Source: DATHWB01 sp040905965
Lineage (GTDB): Bacteria > Actinomycetota > Acidimicrobiia > Spongiisociales > ZC4RG35
Direction of reading: 5' to 3'
DNA length: 28,344 nt
NCBI GenBank assembly: GCA_040905965.1
Contig: JBBDQP010000071.1
Span: 1-28,344 of the forward strand
In this document: in pieces, positions 14,934 through 23,127 of the stretch
Position numbering within the stretch: position 1 is the first letter of the stretch
How the letters are laid out: every line of letters starts with the position of its first letter
Program-made: the position numbers and the translations under genes
The notes under the pieces: model-generated
Told to the model about the DNA's origin: nothing
Databases searched by the model: none
What the model saw: only the letters and a program-made list of their open reading frames with translations

Positions 14934-16129
14934 GCGAACTCCGCAGAGAACTCGGATTGCCGGGAGCAGTCATCACCGGCCTCGGCTCGATCCTCGGTAC
15001 CGGGGCGTTCGTCGCCATCGCCATCGCCCATGATTTCGTGGGACCACTCGTCGTGGTCGCCGCCCCCGTCGCCGGTTTGGTCGCCACTTTCAACGGGCTC
15101 TCGTCCGCTGCGCTCGCCTCAGCCCATCCGGTTGCAGGCGGAACCTACGAGTACGGCACGAAGTACCTGGGGCCATGGCCGGGGTTTCTCGCCGGATGGC
15201 TCTTCCTTCTCGCCAAGTCCGCCTCCGCCGCCACCGCCGCCCTCGCCCTCGGCCGCCTGTTCGGATTCTCATGGGCCCCCTTGGTCATCGTGGTGGCCAT
15301 GACGGCGTTGGTCGCCACCGGCCTTCGCAGAACGACCGCTGTCAACTTGATCCTCATCACGATCACCATCACCGGACTCGTCGGTTTCGTCGTCCTCGCC
15401 GCCCAGGTGACGGGATCGGCGACCAACACCGGACCTTCCGGGGATTGGCCATCGCTACTGGAAGCGATCGCGTTCCTGTTCGTGGCCTACACGGGATACG
15501 GACGGATCGCCACGATGGGTGAGGAGGTTCGTGATCCGGCCAAGACCATTCCGCGTGCCGTCATCGTCACGCTCGCCGTCACGGCCGCCCTCTACACCTC
15601 GATCGCCTGGGGCGTGTCACGGTTCTGGAGCCGGTCGGGTCGCACCGGCGAGACATTGACTGACATCGTCGACGGCCTGACCGGCTCCCAGATCGTCGTC
15701 GTCGCCGCCGGCGCTGCGATGGCAGGCGTCCTGCTCAACCTCATCCTCGGCCTCTCCCGGGTGTGGCTGGCCATGGGACGCCGGGGCGACATGCCGTCTG
15801 CCCTGGCGCGGGTCACGGACGGTTCACCCCGCGTCGCAGTGATCGTGACCGGAGTGGCGATCGGCGGACTCACTCTCCTCGGTGACCTCAGGGTGGCATG
15901 GTCGTTCTCGGCGTTCTCGGTGCTTCTCTACTATGCGGTCACCAACGCCGCCGCCCTTCGTCTGAGCCCGAGCGAACGTCGGTTCCCTCGCTGGACGGCA
16001 TGGGCAGGGCTCACGTCGTGTCTGTTCCTGGCGCTATGGCTGGACCCGGCAGTCGTCGGAGTCAGCCTGGTCGTTATCGCCAGCGGTCTGGTGTGGCGGG
16101 CGATCTGGACTCAACGGGCGCGGACGTAG
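14930..16129 (+). CDS. APC-superfamily amino acid permease
   Basis: This is a membrane transporter of 399 residues with about 12 hydrophobic segments. The broken first helix of APC transporters is visible as GLGSILGTGAFV, and the conserved loop after helix 6 as MGEEVRDPAKTIPRA. It probably takes up amino acids or polyamines by proton symport; the substrate cannot be told. The start is the GTG at 14930, which overlaps the preceding stop in a GTGA; a GTG one codon earlier is possible. The last 19 bases overlap the 3' end of the convergent VWA gene. It takes the place after SCO1664 where mshC often stands in other actinobacteria. Confidence 0.9.
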   Translation: MSELRRELGLPGAVITGLGSILGTGAFVAIAIAHDFVGPLVVVAAPVAGLVATFNGLSSAALASAHPVAGGTYEYGTKYLGPWPGFLAGWLFLLAKSASAATAALALGRLFGFSWAPLVIVVAMTALVATGLRRTTAVNLILITITITGLVGFVVLAAQVTGSATNTGPSGDWPSLLEAIAFLFVAYTGYGRIATMGEEVRDPAKTIPRAVIVTLAVTAALYTSIAWGVSRFWSRSGRTGETLTDIVDGLTGSQIVVVAAGAAMAGVLLNLILGLSRVWLAMGRRGDMPSALARVTDGSPRVAVIVTGVAIGGLTLLGDLRVAWSFSAFSVLLYYAVTNAAALRLSPSERRFPRWTAWAGLTSCLFLALWLDPAVVGVSLVVIASGLVWRAIWTQRART

Positions 16130-18045
16130 TCCGAGACGATCAAATCGCCGATCTCCTCGCCCGATGCTGAAAAGACCCGCCCTCCCACGATCCTGGCCAG
16201 ACGCTCGATAAAGCCGGCCAAACCCGGCGACTGTTCGAGCATGAAGATGTTCATCGTCACCCCCGACTTCGACAGGCGCATCGCTTCCCGATACGTCTTC
16301 TCGATCGTCTCGCGCACCGGCGGCCAGTTGAAGAAGACATGCTCGCCTTCGAGATGCGCCGTCGGTTCACCATCGGTCACCAAGAGCACCTGCTTCGAGG
16401 CGTCCCGATGCTTCGCCAAGGCCCGTCCCGCCAGGTTGAAGGCATGCTCCATGTTGGTCCCGTACACCGGCTCCCAGTCGACCTCAGCGAGATCTCGCGG
16501 CGTCATCGACCGGGCGTAGTCGCTGAAGCCGATGATCTCGAGGTGATCCTCCGGATAGGTGGTGGAGATCAGCGTGTGCAGTGCCAGCGCCATCCGCTTG
16601 GCCGGGAGCCAGTGGCCACGCAACGGCATCGATCGCGACATATCCAGCAATAGCACGGTGGCGGTCCGGGTCCGGTGTTCGGCCTCGGCGATCTCGAAGT
16701 CGTCCGGGTGAAGCCGGATCGCGCGTCCCGGTCCGGTTCGCACGACAGCGTTGTGCACTGTGCGTCCCAGATCCAGACGGAACGCATCCCCGAAGCGCCA
16801 CGGTCGGGTGGTCCCGGTCGGCTCATCGGCTCCGCCCGCATCTGAGATCTCGTGGCCGCCGGACTGGGCGATCTTGAGCCGTTCGAACACCCGGGTCAAC
16901 GCCCTCTCCCCCAGCTTCCTGACACCGCGGGGAGTGAGCTCGAGGCGACCGTCTGAACGGGAGATGACACCGGCGTCCTCCAGCATCTTCTCGATCTCCC
17001 GTAGCCGGCGGAGGTCACGGGCGGCATCGTCACCCAGCGTCTCGCGAAGCTGCGCCTCGTCGATGTCCTCCAACGAGGCGCCCGGATAGTCCTGTCCAAG
17101 CGACTGTTCGAGTTCCTCCAGGCGCGACGCCTGATCGATCGCGTCGAGCCCTTCGGACAGTCCCATCGGCTCACCCGAACCCGGCACGGACTGGTCCCAC
17201 TGCATCTGCGGGGCAAGAGCCCGCAAGTTCCGCCCGAGCTGGTCCATCTGGAATGCGAGATCCATGTCGCCCATGAGGTCTTCCATCAGCGCCTGCATCT
17301 CGGCGCGTTGTTCGGGAGTGAGGGAGGCCATGTAGCGGGACATCGCCATCGCCCGCCGGGCGAGGACCTCCAACAACTCGTCGAACGTCTGCGGATTCTC
17401 CGGAAAGAATTCCCCGTGTCGGGCCATGAACTCTTCGAACTGTTCTTGGCTCGGTCCCAACCCTTGCGCCTTCGCCTCCATCAGCGCGTTGAGGTCGGCC
17501 ATCATGTCCTTCAGCCGGGCGAGTTCCTCGGGACTCAGATTCTGCATCGACTCCGACACCTGCCGGAACGAGGCATCGAGCATCTGACGACGGACTGCGT
17601 CGAGCAGCTGCTCAAAGCCTTCCCGTGCCTGGTTCGAAGCCCAGTCGTACTCACGAAGCTGGCGAATCTGGCTGGCCATGTTGTCCGGCAGCGTTTCCAG
17701 TGCGAGTTCGGCGAACCTGGCATCCTCGGACGGATATTCGGCGAGAGCGGCTCGTTCGTCGGCCTTGATCTGTTCGAGTCGCTCCCGGAACTCCGCCAGC
17801 GGGTCGGGACGACCCGAACGCGACTCCTGTTCGGCCCGCAGCCGACGGATCCGCTCGCGGATGTCTCGGAGCCCTTCGAAGCGACCGCTCATGCCCTCCT
17901 GCAGCATCCGACGCAGCGCGTTGTCGATGCCCCAACCGTCGAGTACGTCCTCCGCCAATCGGTCGGCCAGTTCATCGATCGGGAGTTCCGGTTCGAGCGG
18001 GTTCTGTGTGCCGTCCCAGCGCGAATAGCGGGAGGGTCTGGACAT
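16111..18045 (-). CDS. VWA-domain protein partnered with a MoxR-type ATPase
   Basis: This protein of 644 residues has no signal peptide or membrane segment. Residues 1-430 are charged and helical, with long coiled-coil-like stretches (RDIRERIRRLRAEQESR, repeats of EELARLKDMMADLNALMEA). The C-terminal von Willebrand A domain carries a complete MIDAS metal site, DMSRS with Asp468, Ser470 and Ser472, then GTNMEHAF and LVTDGEP. Such proteins work with MoxR-like AAA+ ATPases, resembling the BchD/BchI magnesium chelatase pair, as metal-insertion or remodelling chaperones; the client is unknown. The ATG at 18045 shares one base with the stop of the AAA+ gene (TGATG). The 3' end overlaps the permease gene on the other strand. 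Confidence 0.9.
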   Translation of the reverse strand: MSRPSRYSRWDGTQNPLEPELPIDELADRLAEDVLDGWGIDNALRRMLQEGMSGRFEGLRDIRERIRRLRAEQESRSGRPDPLAEFRERLEQIKADERAALAEYPSEDARFAELALETLPDNMASQIRQLREYDWASNQAREGFEQLLDAVRRQMLDASFRQVSESMQNLSPEELARLKDMMADLNALMEAKAQGLGPSQEQFEEFMARHGEFFPENPQTFDELLEVLARRAMAMSRYMASLTPEQRAEMQALMEDLMGDMDLAFQMDQLGRNLRALAPQMQWDQSVPGSGEPMGLSEGLDAIDQASRLEELEQSLGQDYPGASLEDIDEAQLRETLGDDAARDLRRLREIEKMLEDAGVISRSDGRLELTPRGVRKLGERALTRVFERLKIAQSGGHEISDAGGADEPTGTTRPWRFGDAFRLDLGRTVHNAVVRTGPGRAIRLHPDDFEIAEAEHRTRTATVLLLDMSRSMPLRGHWLPAKRMALALHTLISTTYPEDHLEIIGFSDYARSMTPRDLAEVDWEPVYGTNMEHAFNLAGRALAKHRDASKQVLLVTDGEPTAHLEGEHVFFNWPPVRETIEKTYREAMRLSKSGVTMNIFMLEQSPGLAGFIERLARIVGGRVFSASGEEIGDLIVSDYVRAR

Positions 18046-19427
18046 CAGGCCGAGTACGTCCCGCCGGCCTTGTTGAGCCGTCTCGTCAGATGCAGGCCTT
18101 CGAGGGCGAACTCGATGGCGGATGCCGTCTCCTCGTCTCCCCCGCCCGGCATTCCGAGCCGCAACAACAGATGGCTGACATCCAGTTCTGCGAACTGGGA
18201 GAGCACATCGCCTGCCGGGCTGAGATCATCGACTTCGATTTCGAGCCCGGCGTCGAAGGCTTCGAGAATCGGCGAGAAGTCGAAGCCCATCAGGTTCTCG
18301 CGGAACACTTCGAGGACGGCGTGGTTGAGGAGCCGCCGCAGGATCTCTGCTTCGCGGCCCTCCTCGAATCCTTCGAATTCGACCCTTCCCATCGAAGATT
18401 GCGCCAGACCCGCCAGATCGGAGATGCGTGGCACGGCCTTGGGTTCCCCTGTCCGCACGGCCCTTCGAATGGCAGAGGCGACGAGCGTCTCGAAGTTCGA
18501 GATTGAGAGCCGTACCGACACTCCCGAACGCTGGTTTACGTGGCCCGAACCCCGAATCTGGTGGGTGAACTCGGCGATCACGTCCTCGAGGAAGTCGGGG
18601 ACGACCACCTCGATCCCCGGCGCGGGCGACTTCGCCTCCTGTCGCATGATGTCGATCTCCATGAGACGGTCCGTTGGGTAGTGCGTCCGCAACTCCGAAC
18701 CGAACCGGTCCTTGAGTGGAGTGATGATCCGGCCCCGATTGGTGTAGTCCTCAGGGTTGGCGGTCGCCACCAACAGGATGTCGAGTGGCAGACGGACGGT
18801 GAACCCGCGGATCTGGATGTCGCGTTCTTCGAGGATGTTGAGCAGGGACACCTGGATGCGGGGAGGCAGGTCAGGCAGTTCGTTGATCGAGAAGATTCCC
18901 CGGTGTGTGCGGGGCACCAGGCCGTAATGGATGACGAGTTCGTCGGACAGATAGCGTCCTTCTGCAACCCGGATCGGATCGACGTCACCGATGAGATCCG
19001 CGACCGCGGTGTCCGGCGTGGCGAGCTTCTCGGAGAACCGGTCTTCCGGGCCGATCCAACGGATGCCGACCGAATCACCCTCGGCCGCCACCCTGGCCCG
19101 GCAGGAGGCGCACACCGGCGCATACGGCGAGTCGTTGATCTCACACGAGTCGATCACGGGAAGCTGGTCGTCGAGCAGGTCGACGAGACGACGGATCAGA
19201 CGCGTCTTGGCCTGGCCGCGCTCTCCGAGGATGATCATGTCGTGGCCGGCGAGGATCGCCCGTTCCAGCGCAGGGAGCACGGTGTCGTCGTATCCGACGA
19301 TCCCGGGAAAGAGTTCTCCGCCCGCGCGCATCCGGGCCAAAAGGTTCTGGCGGATTTCTTCCTTGACGCCTCGATCCGTCCAGCCGGAAGAGCGCAGTTC
19401 CGCGATGGTGGATGGCTGAGATCCCAT
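18045..19427 (-). CDS. MoxR/ChlI-like AAA+ ATPase
   Basis: This 460-residue ATPase is the likely partner of the VWA protein encoded next. The Walker A loop reads GERGQAKT (68-75), the variant form of this subgroup, with Lys74 and Thr75 kept. Walker B is replaced by GIFSINELPDLP, with the acidic Glu in FSINE. The sensor-1 region is LLVATANPEDYTNRGRIITPLKDRFG. An unusual stretch, CEINDSPYAPVCASC (Cys95, Cys106, Cys109), lies between the Walker motifs and could hold zinc. ATG at 19427, ten bases after the adenosine deaminase stop; it is part of a three-gene operon. The function is known only by analogy to chelatase-like chaperones. Confidence 0.9.
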   Translation of the reverse strand: MGSQPSTIAELRSSGWTDRGVKEEIRQNLLARMRAGGELFPGIVGYDDTVLPALERAILAGHDMIILGERGQAKTRLIRRLVDLLDDQLPVIDSCEINDSPYAPVCASCRARVAAEGDSVGIRWIGPEDRFSEKLATPDTAVADLIGDVDPIRVAEGRYLSDELVIHYGLVPRTHRGIFSINELPDLPPRIQVSLLNILEERDIQIRGFTVRLPLDILLVATANPEDYTNRGRIITPLKDRFGSELRTHYPTDRLMEIDIMRQEAKSPAPGIEVVVPDFLEDVIAEFTHQIRGSGHVNQRSGVSVRLSISNFETLVASAIRRAVRTGEPKAVPRISDLAGLAQSSMGRVEFEGFEEGREAEILRRLLNHAVLEVFRENLMGFDFSPILEAFDAGLEIEVDDLSPAGDVLSQFAELDVSHLLLRLGMPGGGDEETASAIEFALEGLHLTRRLNKAGGTYSA

Positions 19428-19437
19428 CGGTCGGACC

Positions 19438-20484
19438 CTACGCCCGGTTCGGGGTTACCGGATGCCCGTCGATCCGGCCCACCAGCTCCCGGCGGCGGGC
19501 GTCGGAGGCGAACACGACCTCGGCAGCGTTGCGGTTGACCGCCCTGACCTCGTCGACCCCCCAACCGAAGGTCTCCATCAGATTCTGAAGCTCGGACACC
19601 GGCGAGGTGTCACTCATCAGCCGGTTGTCGCAATTGACCGTCACAGTGAAACCGAGCTGGTGGAGCCGATCGATCGGATGGTCGGCGAGCCCGGCGACGG
19701 CACCCGTGTCGACATTCGATCGAGGGCACATCTCCAGGGCGACCCCTCGTTCCCTGATCTCGGCAGCGAGAGGACCCAACCGGCCCCCTTCGATGTCATC
19801 GACGATGCGGACGCCGTGACCGATGCGATCCGCGCCACAAGTGTGAATGGCTTCGGCGATCGAGGACAGACCGTGAGCCTCCCCGGCGTGAATGGTGATC
19901 CCCAGACCGCCGGCCCGAGCCACCTCGAACGCCTCGAGGTGGTCAGCAGGGGGGAATCCGGCTTCGGGGCCGGCGATGTCGAATCCGACCACCCCCTGGT
20001 CCCGCCAACGGACAGCAGCCCGCGCCGCTTCCAGCGTGCGATGTTCCTGCCTCATCCCGTCGACGATCAGACCCACCTCGATGTCCCGTTCCCGACTTCC
20101 CCTGACAAATCCGGCGAGAGAGGCCTCGATCACGTCGTCGAGACTCAGTCCGGAGCGAGTGTTCAGTTCGGGCGCGAAACGCACTTCGGCGTGGATCACA
20201 CCGTCATCGGACAAGTCGAGCGCCGACTCGTAGGCCACCCGTTCGATCGCATCCGGAGTCTGCAACACCGAGATCGTGTGCTCGAAGGTGGCGAGGTAAC
20301 CGGGCAGGCCGCCCACCTTCACGGTCTGATGAAACCAGTGGGCGAGGGTGGCCGCATCGGTGCTCGGGAGTGCTGCATACCCGACTTCGTCTGCCAACTC
20401 GATCATGGTCTGGGGCCGCAACCCTCCGTCGAGATGCTCGTGAAGTTGGACCTTCGGAAAGATTACGAGATCTGAGGAGTTCAT
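19438..20484 (-). CDS. add: Adenosine deaminase
   Basis: This 348-residue metal hydrolase converts adenosine to inosine in purine salvage. The zinc and catalytic residues are present: His15 and His17 in QLHEHLDGG, HAEVRFAPE, the third zinc His in ITIHAGEAHG with its catalytic Glu, RIGHGVRI, CPRSNVDTG, and the aspartate in VNCDNRLMSDTS. DN replaces the usual DD, as in other actinobacterial members. The ATG at 20484 follows GAGGAG with no spacer, and a GATACC lies just upstream, so the start may be leaderless or slightly different. It is divergent from the F420 oxidoreductase and heads the operon with the AAA+ and VWA genes. A 6-aminodeoxyfutalosine or adenine deaminase role cannot be excluded. 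Confidence 0.92.
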   Translation of the reverse strand: MNSSDLVIFPKVQLHEHLDGGLRPQTMIELADEVGYAALPSTDAATLAHWFHQTVKVGGLPGYLATFEHTISVLQTPDAIERVAYESALDLSDDGVIHAEVRFAPELNTRSGLSLDDVIEASLAGFVRGSRERDIEVGLIVDGMRQEHRTLEAARAAVRWRDQGVVGFDIAGPEAGFPPADHLEAFEVARAGGLGITIHAGEAHGLSSIAEAIHTCGADRIGHGVRIVDDIEGGRLGPLAAEIRERGVALEMCPRSNVDTGAVAGLADHPIDRLHQLGFTVTVNCDNRLMSDTSPVSELQNLMETFGWGVDEVRAVNRNAAEVVFASDARRRELVGRIDGHPVTPNRA

Positions 20485-20568
20485 CTCCTCGACGGTATCG
20501 GGTCCGATGCGGAGCGGTATCCCAAGCGGTCTAGGGTCCGCTCCACGGATCCCCGGAGGACATTTCCA

Positions 20569-21561
20569 ATGACGAAGTTTGCGTACTTCTGCGGCCATGA
20601 GCAGTGGCAGCCCGAGCAACTGGTGCGACACGCGGTGCTTGCCGAAGAAGCGGGCTTCGACATGGTCGTCGTCTCCGAACACTTCCATCCCTGGGTCGAC
20701 GACAAGTCCGCCGCCGGCTTCGCCTTCGCCACCATCGGAGCGATGGCTCAAGCCACCTCCAAACTCGAGTTCGCCACCGGCGTGACCACACCGTTATGGC
20801 GCTTCCATCCTGGAGTCGTCGCCCAGGCCGCCGCCACCCTCGACCGGCTGAGCGGCGGACGATTCAACCTCGGGGTGGGAACCGGCGAGAACATCAACGA
20901 GGGACCGCTCGGGTACACCTTCCCGGCCTACAAGGAACGAGCGGCCCGCATGACGGAGGCCCTGGAGATCATGCGTCGCCTGCTCGACGGCGAAAAGCTG
21001 ACCTACGACGGCGAGTACTACCAGACAGACCGCGCCCGGCTCTATTCGCCCCCCATCGGATCCGTCCCGCTGTGGCTGGCAGCAGGTGGCCCGAAATCGG
21101 CGGCATTGGCTGCGGAGAAGGCCGAAGGGATCATCACTTCGGTCAAAGTTCCGGCGGACACGATCGAGAACGTGATCGAGCCTGCCAAGATCGCCGCGGC
21201 GGAGGCCGGACGCCCTGCGCCCAAGCTCCTCACGACTCGCTGGTCGATCAAGGCGGACAACGACGAAGAAGCGTGGGAAGCCCTCTATTCGTGGCGCGGC
21301 CTGCGCGCCCCGGGACGGCTCGAAGCAGTCGATCCACAGACCCTACGGGAGCGGGCAGACGAACTCCCGCGCGAAGAGGTATTGGGTCGGTACTCCATGG
21401 TTTCCACCGCCGACGACATCGTCGAGGTCTACCTCCCGCTCGTCGAAGAGCTCGACGCCGACATCGTCACCATCCAGATGGCCTCGCTCGATCAGGAGGC
21501 GCTGATCGGAATGCTCGGATCCGACGTCCTGCCCCGGCTCCGGCAGGCCGCTGAGAACTGA
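20569..21561 (+). CDS. F420-dependent oxidoreductase of the glucose-6-phosphate dehydrogenase family
   Basis: This is a luciferase-like TIM-barrel enzyme of 330 residues that uses the deazaflavin F420. Its motifs align with F420-dependent glucose-6-phosphate dehydrogenase (FGD) at a constant offset of two: His38 and Trp42 in SEHFHPW match FGD His40 and Trp44, and Glu107 in GVGTGENINE matches Glu109. The later blocks PLWLAAGGPKSAALAAEKAEG and the C-terminal DVLPRLRQ also agree. The true substrate may differ, since TIGR03557 contains many members of unknown specificity. The ATG at 20569 has GGAGGA eight bases upstream. The stop codon abuts that of the convergent cupin gene. Confidence 0.92.
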   Translation: MTKFAYFCGHEQWQPEQLVRHAVLAEEAGFDMVVVSEHFHPWVDDKSAAGFAFATIGAMAQATSKLEFATGVTTPLWRFHPGVVAQAAATLDRLSGGRFNLGVGTGENINEGPLGYTFPAYKERAARMTEALEIMRRLLDGEKLTYDGEYYQTDRARLYSPPIGSVPLWLAAGGPKSAALAAEKAEGIITSVKVPADTIENVIEPAKIAAAEAGRPAPKLLTTRWSIKADNDEEAWEALYSWRGLRAPGRLEAVDPQTLRERADELPREEVLGRYSMVSTADDIVEVYLPLVEELDADIVTIQMASLDQEALIGMLGSDVLPRLRQAAEN

Positions 21562-21897
21562 TCAGCTCTCCGGCGATTCCCCGCCGGTCGGTCCGTAGAA
21601 CACCGCCCAGACCGAGAAATTCGGGGTGAAGTTCTCGAATCGATGATCGACGCCGGCAGGCACGAACAACAGGTCGCCGGGACCGAACGGCTGACGTTCT
21701 TCCCCGATGCGGAAGAAACCGCTCCCGTCGATCACCACGTAGACCTCGTCCTGGTCGTGCGGCTCCTGGTCGTCGGACTCGTGCGGGGCGTACAGCCCGG
21801 CCGACATCGTCCCCTTGCGAATCACCTCGGCATACCGCTCAGTGGTCCCGATGGCGGCGAGCGCCTTCTTGTACGTGATCCATTCGCCTGTGCTCAT
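21562..21897 (-). CDS. Small cupin-domain protein
   Basis: This is a single-cupin protein of 111 residues. Cupin motif 1 is HDQDEVYVVIDGSGFF and motif 2 is FGPGDLLFVPAGVDHRFEN, with His and Glu/Asp metal ligands in place. The first part (GEWITYKKALAAIGTTERYAEVIRKG) is short and helical. Small cupins may be isomerases, dioxygenases or ligand sensors; nothing here decides. ATG at 21897. It lies 39 bases downstream of the lipoprotein gene on the same strand and could be its last operon member. Confidence 0.88.
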   Translation of the reverse strand: MSTGEWITYKKALAAIGTTERYAEVIRKGTMSAGLYAPHESDDQEPHDQDEVYVVIDGSGFFRIGEERQPFGPGDLLFVPAGVDHRFENFTPNFSVWAVFYGPTGGESPES

Positions 21898-21936
21898 CGC
21901 ATGGACCCTATTGCATCGCGGCCCGAAACCCGGCCT

Positions 21937-22602
21937 TCAGCGGACGATTGCTTCGAGGGCGGCCGTGGCAGCCTGGTTGAGGCGGGGATCGATCTCGGCA
22001 TCGGCGAGGACGAATCGGACGCTGGCTTCGTAGGAGCGGAGCGTCTCAATGAGTTCGGCGTCCCCGGACGCCCGAATCGCCTGGGCAGCATCCGGGATGA
22101 GTCCGAGCAGCGGTGAGGGAAAGCTGGCGATGAGGTCGACCACCCAGCCCTCGTCGGTGTCACGGAAAACGAGGCGTCGCGCCGAGGCATCGGCCGGTAG
22201 TACGAGATCGACCGTCGCGAACTGAGATCCTGCGACTTCCACCCGACCCAGCTCGCCACTCTGGAGCTGGGCGAATCCGTTGCCGAGAGAGCTACTGAGT
22301 TGTTCGGCGAACCCCTGCCAGAAATTGACGGCCACCATCGTGCGATCCGCCGCGGTGAGATCAGCAACCTGACGCGCCTGCACGCCCTCGGCAATCACGA
22401 GCAAGGGAACCTGGAGAGGGTCCGTGAGCGCAGCCGTCCGCTCCGGCTCCCCCGCTTCGAGCGCCTCGACGAGTTCGGCGAACACCACTTCGGGCGTGGT
22501 GTTCGGTCGCGACTCGATGCTGGTCGAAGTCGGCTGGGACTCCCCACCACAGGCAGACAGAACGAGACAGAAGCTCAGCGTGCGGATCAGCAGCCGTTTC
22601 AC
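21937..22602 (-). CDS. Predicted lipoprotein of unknown function
   Basis: This protein of 221 residues has a typical lipoprotein signal (KRLLIRTLSFCLVLSAC) with lipobox LSAC and Cys18, followed by a Ser/Thr-rich linker. The mature part is mostly helical (TPEVVFAELVEALEAG; FWQGFAEQL) with a beta-rich centre (RVEVAGSQFATVDLVLPAD; RRLVFRDTDEGWVVDLIASFPSPL), like the NTF2/SnoaL-type or lumazine-binding-like secreted domains of actinobacteria. No catalytic motif was recognised. The GTG start at 22602 overlaps the stop of the membrane hydrolase gene as GTGA. Confidence 0.85.
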   Translation of the reverse strand: MKRLLIRTLSFCLVLSACGGESQPTSTSIESRPNTTPEVVFAELVEALEAGEPERTAALTDPLQVPLLVIAEGVQARQVADLTAADRTMVAVNFWQGFAEQLSSSLGNGFAQLQSGELGRVEVAGSQFATVDLVLPADASARRLVFRDTDEGWVVDLIASFPSPLLGLIPDAAQAIRASGDAELIETLRSYEASVRFVLADAEIDPRLNQAATAALEAIVR

Positions 22603-23123
22603 GACACGCCCTGCAGTCTGCCGGTTCGGAGCAGTTCGCGTCTCCGCTCCGGTTCGCCCAGTCCCGACTGCATCCACACGGAGGCGAGGTAGGTTACGCC
22701 GATCACTTCACGCACCCACCGCCACGGATCCGACAACGCCCGTATCCAGACATCCGTCCAATAGGGGTTCGGTCCGGTTGGAATCTCGCCAAACAGCGGC
22801 CAGAGGAAGACCTCAGTGTTGGTCCACATCCCGTCGAGGAGGAGATGAAAGAACATTCCAACCGCCAGAGCCATCCACGCCCGTCGCCGCCGACCTCGCC
22901 GGGTGGCGAGCAGGATCACGACGGTCACGATCGACGGTGCCGCCAGGGAATGCATCCATGCCTCACCGGTGGAGAGCGACTCTGCCAGCAGCAGGGTACC
23001 GAGCGGCAGGTCGATGAGGTCGGGGAGGAGCGCTCCGAGAACGAGAAAACGCACGTCCACTTTCGGGTCGCGGAAGATCCACCGGAACAGGAAGAGCGTC
23101 GCCCCGACGTGCCAGGCGATCAC
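22599..23123 (-). CDS. Membrane-bound metal-dependent hydrolase (YdjM / DUF457-like)
   Basis: This 174-residue protein has four or five hydrophobic segments and the family's polar motifs: LGALLPDLIDLPLG near the start, WMHSLAAP in the middle, and FFHLLLDGMWTNTEVFLWPLFG, where the His-x3-Asp can bind metal. Proteins of this group are called LexA-binding or inner-membrane metal-dependent hydrolases, but their activity is not established. The likely start is the GTG at 23123, four bases after the stop of the zinc-ribbon gene; the reading frame is open further upstream but that region belongs to the neighbour. Its stop overlaps the start of the lipoprotein gene. Confidence 0.83.
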   Translation of the reverse strand: MIAWHVGATLFLFRWIFRDPKVDVRFLVLGALLPDLIDLPLGTLLLAESLSTGEAWMHSLAAPSIVTVVILLATRRGRRRRAWMALAVGMFFHLLLDGMWTNTEVFLWPLFGEIPTGPNPYWTDVWIRALSDPWRWVREVIGVTYLASVWMQSGLGEPERRRELLRTGRLQGVS

Positions 23124-23127
23124 CTTG

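Noticed and set aside
20485..20751. N-terminal extension of adenosine deaminase to 20751
   Set aside because: It would run through the ribosome binding site and start of the divergent F420 oxidoreductase, and the family begins near FPKVQLHEHLDGG.
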